DNA of 64,000 nt from Symbiodinium microadriaticum (lineage: Eukaryota > Sar > Dinophyceae > Suessiales > Symbiodiniaceae), in assembly GCA_001939145.1 (NCBI GenBank), contig LSRX01000539.1, positions 387,052 through 451,051 on the forward strand. Reading direction: 5' to 3'. Positions 24,201 to 33,200 of the stretch are shown one piece after another; positions within the stretch are counted from its first letter, which is position 1; every line of letters begins with the position of its first letter. The position numbers and the translations under genes are program-made. Below the pieces are notes generated by a model. That model was given only the letters and a program-made list of their open reading frames with translations, was not told the DNA's origin and ran no database searches.

Positions 24201-27200
24201 TGGAGCGGGCCCTGGTTCTCAAAGCTCCGCGAGGGCCCCGGCTACTCCGCAGGATCCAACAAACTGGGTCCTTGTTGGCTACAACGGTTTAGGGTTTAGG
24301 GTTTGCATTTTGGTTATAATGAACACCCTAGTGAGGATAAAACATGATCTTTTTTAATATAGCCCCAACAGGGAACCAGCAAATTGAGTCAACAAGGACA
24401 CTTAAACCCAAAACCCCGAACCGAATATCTTTACTTGGTTTGAGCGTTGCATTGGCTAGATCCGCGAAGGCATTTGGGTATGGAGGGGGTTTGGATTTGG
24501 GTGTTTAGGGGTTCAGGGCTTACGAGTTGCGGATATAAAGTTTCCGGATTGTCGGATTTCCCACCTAGTGCTCAAGGCGTTTTAGATTTAGGATTTAGGG
24601 GTAAATGGTTCGGACGTCCGGGTTCAGGGTTTGGGGCTTGAGGTTTTAGGGCCTGGGGGGGTTGGAGAAAGCATTGCCTACTTGCGACATACAACTCCCA
24701 GTGATCCTTCAATGTTGAGTGTTAGAGTTCAGGAATCGAAGGTAGGTGTCTGAACAGCAAGTTGTGAATATCCCCTTGGGTTATTTTCCCAGTGTATGTA
24801 GACATCCGGTATAGCCCTAGTTCAAGCAACACTTAGCAAGACGTATCCCCGTAAATATACATGGTCTCTAGATAAGTTTCGGAATTTTCAGTATTTCGAC
24901 CCTCACAACCCTGCAACTTTAGGCGAAGAAGAGTCTTGGGTAAACTAGGGTTGAGGTTGCAGGATGTAATGGCTGCGATGCAATGATGGACCGTGGGTGG
25001 TTGAAGCTACTTTGCTATGGTCTGTAGCTGCCGTTCCTGTGGCTGAATGTATTCTCCCAGCTGGGGTAGTGACCCAAGTAGTGACAGCCCGGCTCCGGCT
25101 TTCTTGCTCCACTAAGTAGGGTTTGGGTAAAGCAGAAGCCCAAACCCTAAATTAGACCCTACGACCTACGACCCTGAACCCTAAACCCTAAAGCCCTAAA
25201 AAGCCCTAAGACTCTAATCCCTGGGAACCCTAAACCCTCAACCCTGGGAGCCCTAACCTTAAACCTGGGAACCCTAAACCCTAAATAAAACCCTAAACCC
25301 TAAATAGAACTCTACACCCCAAACCTGGGAACCGTAAACCCTAGAGCCCTGAAGCCCCTAAAACCCTGCACCCCAGACCCATCTGAAGTTGGCCTCTTGG
25401 GAAGGCTGGGAGGCTCCGTGGTCGAGAGCTTCAAGTTCCTTCACTACGCCAAGGCATTGGGGGCTTTGGGGGCTTTGGGNGGTTTCGGGGTTGCTAGGGG
25501 TTCGTTTAGGGGGGCCTTTGAGGGGTTTAGGGTTTAGGGTTTTGAGGGGGCTGTTTTTTAGAGCTGTATGGAGTTCATCGTGCCTTTTGGAGCCTTGAAA
25601 GGCTTCACAGAGCTTTAGAAGGCTTTAGATGATCTTGTTTCTGTGGTTGTGCAGCGTTTTTGGAAGGATCTTTTACATGTGGGAGGCGAGTTGTCTGAAA
25701 TCAGGGTTTCGTTGTTGGTGCGAGGATCTTGCTTGCTGTGTGGGCTCATACCAGCCTTGAAAGCATAGAGAATTGGTTACACTGTTCCTTCACACGCCCT
25801 GCACCAACGTCCGGTAACCCAGAAGCCCCACCTGGCTGACAAATGTGTTTGAGGTACCGACCCAACACGTAAACATTGTCATTTTCAGCACAATCCAATC
25901 GCAGAGCGCGTTTGCGTATTTCTGGGACAGCTTGCTGCACCTCGAACAGATCTTTGGAGCGTTAACTTAACTGCCCGGTCTTGGCGAAGCTGAGCAGACT
26001 TGTTTGTATAGTCAGGTTCGCAAGGGTTTTGCAAAGACAAGAGCCAGCATAGATTGCATTCAGCTAACTCGAACAGTCCAGCAGCACCGAAATCCTGAAT
26101 GCAGCACCCTTCGCAACCCTTCATCTGAGATTGTTGTCTTCATCCCTTAATCGTACATCCCGCTGCCAGGGAGGTGTCAAGTACAGTGCCAAAGTCGAGG
26201 CGGGAACGGAGGACTGGCAATACGCGGGCCGGAATCCTTAATTCCATCCCCTTGTAGTTGAAGTCCCTGTTTAATGATGTTATGATTTACACCAAAATCC
26301 TTCTACAGCAGTGCGCTTTCAAGGGCTCAGTTTGGGGTGCTATGGCGGCTCATGGACGCTGCAGCAAAGAGGTGCTGTGCCGCCTTTCCGGTGCGCAAGT
26401 TCAAGCAAGTGAAAGACTGCAAGCTTTGTGTGAGACTGTAAAAAATCTCCGGCATCAGGCCCTTGTGGGACTTAGAGGACTGCTTTTCATTCCAGAGTTT
26501 TCAATCCACGGGAGGCACGAAAAGTAGGACTTCTGAACACCGACCCCATGCCCAAGGCCCAAACTCAAGAAGCCAGTGGCGCGAAGCCCTCCCCAGAAAA
26601 AAAGAAGGATCAACTAAAGTGGCAACACCCTCTCTTCGACCCGGGTGTCTTGTAGAAGCCTTCTAGGCCATAAAACTTACACTGTGAATCGCAAAGCTCA
26701 ATAAAGGAACCCTGGACATGCAGGTGTCTTCGGGAAAACCACACCAAGGCTAAGACTCGAAGCTCTAAGGCCTAACAACAACAGGCAAAGAAAGCATCTG
26801 TAAGATAGGGGTCTGAATCTTTAGAGTGGGGACAGAGCGGCACAGAGAGGAGCATAAACACCTAAACTCCAAAAAAAAATCTGCAGAACCCCAAAAAAAC
26901 CCTCCCCCCCTCCCCCTCGGCCCCTCACCATAAACCTTCCAGGCAGCACCGGGGCAGAAGGGGCCCTCAATGGACTTCTGCCTGGAATCTGCAGAGGCCG
27001 GGACTTCAGGCGTAGGGGTTCACGGGTGTTAGGGTGTAGGGGTTTCGGACTCCGGGCTTTCGGGTTTAGGCTGCAGTATAGGATTTCGGGCTGAAGGCTT
27101 CGGGTTTTTTTGGAGTTGAGGTCTTGGGACAGGGTTGGGGTTGAGGGCTGAGGATCTAGGATCATGCAGTATTGATGGCAGAAGAATTGGTTCGAGCATA

Positions 27201-30200
27201 GGCTTTGGAACGCAGCAGAATTTTGGGAGATGTCTCCGAGGGTCTCGGAAACGTTCTGTTCCAGGACATACTGGGCTGAGTGTAGGAGTCCCTTCGAAGC
27301 AGCCGGGGTCCTTGTGACACTATCAATCCCTACAAAGCATCTTATCCCCTGGATGCCTTTATCCCTAAGATAACTATAGGAGCGCTTATGGAACCCCTAA
27401 AGGACTTCAAACAAGGATCCCCAGCTCAGATACGCCTCGAAGGTCACCGCTCCGGCCGTGACGAGCGAAGCGCAGCCGGTCGAACTCGGAGTCCGCTTCC
27501 AGCCCTCGGCCTCCACCGGCCTGTTTGTGTTGCGCCTTAGGGTTTAGGGGTTTGGGGTTTTGGGCTTAGGGGTTTGGGGGTTTAGGATGTTGGGTTTAGG
27601 GTTTAGGGGTTTAGGATTTGCTGTTTCAGGCTTTTCTATCCATGCTTTGAGGGGGTTGAGGGTTTAAGGAGCATCATCGTAAGGTTTCTGGAAAGGTCCG
27701 GTACTGTGGCAAGATTTTAGCGGCTGTTAGGGCTACTGCCTGCGCAAAGAGAAGCCGCAGCAGGGTTTAGGATTCAACCGGTTGAGCTCTTTTTGGGGGT
27801 TGGCGACTTTGCAAATTCTGCGGTTTGGTAAAGGTTCCATAGGCTTTTTTAGCTGTGACAAGTTCGGATCCAAAATTAAGCCCCAAACCCTACGGCCCGT
27901 GTTTCTGTGTTGTTGTCTGCCGGGTTCGGTTACCTCTGCAGAGTTTCTAGGAAGCAGCATATTCCCGGTGACCGGGCCCAAAAAGTTCAGCTTTGTTAGA
28001 GTCAGGCAAATTGACTCAGGACTGCTGCCCGAAATCCCAAAGCTCGGATTCGGTTTATGGTGACCGAACGAGACAGCAACCCACACCCAGGCCGATTGGC
28101 AAAAACCGCAGACTCCTAAAGACCTGAGGGATACTCCTATAATGAGTAGGTGGGGGGATTGCCTTGGGCATGGCGGATCTGTATACTTTTAGTTAGGGTT
28201 CCTTATTGCCTAGTTGGGACGCTTTACACGGGACTCTTGATTTGGAGATGTTGAGTTGTTGGGGCACATGCTTCCTGATCGTGCCTCAACCTCAACCTTG
28301 ATAACACTTCGGTCTGCCAAGAAATCCCAATTCTCTGAAACTTGGATGCGTGTCACCACACGCTCTTGCAAACCTACATCAATAGCCAAACGGCTTCACA
28401 AACCCGGAGCCCGCAAAACCAGCCAAGAATCCCTCTGGCCGCGACAGATGCTTGGGGAGTGCCGTGCGATGCTGGTCATCACTGGAGCTGGGGGCGGGGA
28501 GTGCGCCCAGAGTATTATAGAAGGCTGAATAGTATAGTAATTCGTAGTATGCACTGCTCTTTTTCGGGGCTCCTTATGACAATAAGTACACTGTAATGGA
28601 CCACTTAAACCCTCGCAACAGTCTCAAGATGCCTACATTCTTTCGGAAACAGGTCGTGGGTGCTTGAGGTCCAGTTGAAGGATCGCGGAGATACCATGAG
28701 CTGACTTCGAATGCCAATATGTGTGCAATGACTCTCTCCCGGCCCTTCCTTGCCTCCCCGTTTCAGCCCTATAGGTCTCATGGTGCCGTGCACAAAAGAT
28801 GCAGAGGCTGCAAGCTGCGGTGCCAGAACTTTGTAGTACCGAAGCTTCAATATGGGCTTGGGACCTCTAAGACTAAGAAGCCTCCGTCTCAAGCATGGTG
28901 TGCGCCGCATGGCTTATGAGGCAGCCGGCCTTTGTCAGTGGCTCTTTCCGGCTCCTCCGTTGCAGTGCTTTGGGCGGCAGGTATGCTTCGGTCGGTTGGC
29001 AGGTGAGCTCTCACGGACGTGTTTCGACTACCGCCGGCAGAATTCATTATGGGAGCCCTCACTGCTCCGGGTACCGCTACGTAATGATTGGAAAGCAATG
29101 CTACAAAGTGCATCGTTTGGTGGCTACAGCCTTTCTTGGCCCGCCCCCAGCTCCGACCTGTTGGATGGTGAATCACCTGGACGGTGACCGCGAGAACAAC
29201 CGTCTGACTAATCTGCAGTACGTGACGCCCGCCGAGAATCAAAGGCATTCGTGGGCAACCAACCTTAAGCGGCAGACGAATGCTGCCAAGCTGGGCCACG
29301 CGATCCTTTGGCGGCCATGTGGTGAGGAGGCTTGGTCATTCTGCCACTCGCAGCGGGAAGCTGCAAGGCTGCTTGGTGTTAGTCAGGGCTTGATCTCAAA
29401 GTGCGTCCGTGGTGTGACTAGAAAGTCTTGCGGAGATGGAGTTTGGTACGAATTCAAAACAGCCCCGCTCGATGAGCAACGCGCGCTCCCGGACGAGATC
29501 TGGCGCCCTGCGCGTTATCCGGCAGAGCCTGCCATCATCCCGAACCTTCTGGTCAGCAACTACGGCCGCATTTCGCAAGCCAAATCCGGTTTCAGATTTG
29601 TGAGTTATGGTACTCGCCAAAGAAATGGCTACTATTCCGTCCTAAGGGGCGGCAGGCACATGCTTGTGCACCGTGTGGTTGCTGCGACATTTCTTGGACA
29701 GCCAGATGCTCCTGATATCCACGTCAACCACAAAGATTTGAATCGAGGGAACAACCATGTGAAAAACTTGGAATATGCTACTGCCGCACAGAACTCGAAG
29801 CACTTTTGGCGAATGAGGTCAGGGGATGCGCACAAGTCAAGTGGAAAAGCAGTGCAAGCTTACTCGATTGCCGACTCGTCTGGAGGGTCTTGGCTGGACT
29901 TTGACTCAATCGCCGCTGCAGTACGACATACGGGTATGTGTCGGGACAAGATCGTCCGCATCTGCACGGGACTTGGCACCGATGTCTCGTGGGCTTTCAG
30001 ATTTGCTGCAGAAGAGCAGATCCCCGGTGAAGAGTGGCGGCCCGCGGTACTTGAAGGGGCACGAAGGTTGGCCCCCTAGTTTTTCTCACAAAAGGCGCCG
30101 TCCCTCATTTCTCGTCTCCCTCCAAACGTGTTATGCCGGAATGGATTTGTCTAACACGGCCCTCGTGTTGACTCAGCTGTGTCATGTGGTCCGAGCCATA

Positions 30201-33200
30201 CTTAGCAAACCTACTTCTAATTCCCCTTGAACCTGCAAACAAAACACTCAAGCCGGGCACCAGACCCCGAGTCAAACACCCGGTTCATGGGGTCGTGCAG
30301 AGGGTTCCAGAAGAGTTTCTGCAGCTGATAAGATTGCATGCAAAGAAAAACCGGTTGAGTTGTTTAGGGTACTTGCAGTCATGTCTAGGGCTTTATGGTG
30401 TGGTTCGCTACCGAGCTGTGAGGTTGCTGGAAGTACAATCCTGAGCCCGAACCCCCAAACCCAGGGACGGTGGCTGACCCCGTTGCTTCTGTTTGCGAAT
30501 GAAACGTATAGTAATGTTGTTCCATGATATACGCCAGGAGGCTAGTCTAATTAGTCTAATTATCTCGGAAACCACAACCCCTTTATGTCCGAAACCCCGA
30601 CATGCCCTCGCAGGTACAAAGCTTTACTCACCGGCTTCGCGCAGCCGCCGCAGCCACAGGCAGGGCCAGAGACTGCTGACAAAGTACACACAACCAGTCA
30701 GCGGTTTAGGGTTTAGGGTTTAAGGTTTAGGGCTTAGGGTTTAGAAATTGTGGCCACCGCCATCACCAGGAACATGATTAAGATAGCCATGACCATCATA
30801 GCAAGAGAAGTCGAACAAGGGCAGCAGTGGCAGCAGCAGTAATGCAAAGAACGGCACGCTTGCAACTGGAGATGCAAGCTATGAGTTGGCTTTGTTCGTG
30901 AAATTCACCTGCGAAGACAGACAGTAGTTGCAGGACAAGAAAAATGTCAATCCTCATGGTGCTGTTGCTGGTGATGATGCCGGCTATGCGCTCGTGATGA
31001 CGATGGTGATGATAGGAACACGTACCAGGCCAGCAACTCGAACTGGCAGTATGCACGATGATTGCAGTTCCTGCCCGCAGTGTCGCTACCAGTACTGAAC
31101 AGACCTACATGTCTGTAAATCAATAGGTACAAAGCCATGCTTTCGTCGGCGGTGGTGGTAGTGAGCACGTTGTGGTGTTATTTTTTGCTGAGTCGTTGCA
31201 GAGTTTCGATGGTAGTACCCTCGAAGAGCAGCAAGTACAGGGTAGCATCAGAAGGTTACCTGGAACTGCCCAGGGCTCCGTTCGATTACTCGTCCCTTGC
31301 GAGTTTGGCATGTAGCAGGGTCTTTGCTGCAATGTGCGGCGAAATCGTGAATCCTGCGGCCCAAAGACTTAAACCCTGAAGCCTAAGCGTGACTTGGTGC
31401 TTGCGCAGGGCCCCATCACCATCATGAACGGCAAGCAGGCTCATTTCTCTTTTGGTTTCTGTTCAGGGGCCCGTTTTCTTAAGGCGGCTATGCAGTTCTC
31501 GCATCGCTCTTGTCGTTTACCAAGATGTCAGCTGTTAGCTTAGCACCAGTCGTCGACCCTGCTCATGTTCTGCTCGTCATTGCTAGATGTTGGGGCTGTC
31601 AAGGGCACGGGGTCTGTTAAAGAAGCTTGCTGCCCTAGGGCATAAACAGAGGTCTGGGTTAATTGGCAATACTGTTCCCGTCTTGTCCGCCTCTAGAAGA
31701 GCATAAACACCCAAACTTCTAATTATTTCGGCCTCTACATGATCATGGGGTGAGCACCCGGGGTCGAAATAGCATTCATTTTGATGACCGGCAACGTTCC
31801 GAGTCGAAGGCCTGCCAAGGGTTCAAAGGCCTGCATCGCCTTAAGTGCTCTAAGCTAGGGGTATTACGCCAAAGTTGTGTGTCCATTAGCAAAAGCAGCA
31901 GCCAAGCCGGAACAACCAGCATATGACTGGTGAATCAACGCTCGGGCTACCATGATGCAGTAGGCTCAGGTGTGTACTTGTTGAGTACTGGCACCTTGCC
32001 TATGCTGGCTGTCGTGACACTTATTTCGAAGACCTCGGGTCATGCATTACCCTTGGTGCTGACCTGATCGGCAGGCAGAAGAGAATTCAGCAACACCAAG
32101 ACCCGCCCAGACCTATTATGATCATTCAGGTCCCCACCCCCCATACTACGACAGCTTTTACCGGCAGGGTGTGGTGGAGTTCCGCAACCCATTCGACAAG
32201 CCGACGGACTTTTCTCTCCAGGCCGGCAATCCCTAGACTCTTCACAGGGGTGACATAACTACATTTTGCTGGGAACGCAAACAGGCACCCCAGTAAAAGG
32301 GAGCACCAACAGGGGGTAGCCAAGGTTCCGACGAAAAGGACAGTCGCTGGGCATGTAGCAGCTATGTCCTTCTCTTAAGGGTACAGCGGTCACCTGACTT
32401 CAACAGTCTTGGGTCACAAAACCCGAGTATGCCTACAGACCTCACCGGACCATGATTCAAAGTGGCACTTGGGTTTTGAAGGCCCGAAGCTCTCCCCTGT
32501 CATGCACTTGCAATACTCGGTTTAGGGCTTTGGTTATAGGTTTTGGGAGCTTGCAGGTATTGCAGGCATGAGTTAGAGCCACGGTTTAGGGTTTAGGGTT
32601 TAAGGTCGAGTCATAGTGTTGGTTGATCAGGGTGTGGCAGAAACATGCATTACGGCAATATGGTACATGAAGGTCGTTTTGGCAAGCTGATCCCCTCTAG
32701 TTGCACTTTGAGAGTTTGCCTTTTCGGGACCCCCAACAGAGTATCAGGGTCCTTAAGCCCAACCCTAAACCCTAAAGCCTAAACTGTCCCAATTCCAAGA
32801 TTCTAACAGTCTTCAACACATCTGCAGGTTGACAACCCATGCTTCGTTGTGCCGATGAGGGCGCAGAGGACCGTCTGGCGTTCGGGGTGCAGGTTGTTAG
32901 GGTTTAGGCGAGGATAAGGGCTGTAGGGTTGCCATGCCCGCACAAGCAACTTTAGTATAGATGTTAGCAATAACTATAATATTATGATGAATAGTAACAA
33001 CAGTACTATGAATACGAATCTGAAAATGTTAGTTAGTTAGTCTTAGTTTCGCATTAATACTAGTTACTAGAGCTTGTCATGATATTCAGGGTTGTACTCC
33101 TACTTGTACTACTGCTAGTACTATCAGTTTTTGTCTTAGTTTAAGTCTTGGTCTTAGCACCAGGGGTACTGGTGGCAGTAGTGGTGGCAAGCAGTCACAG

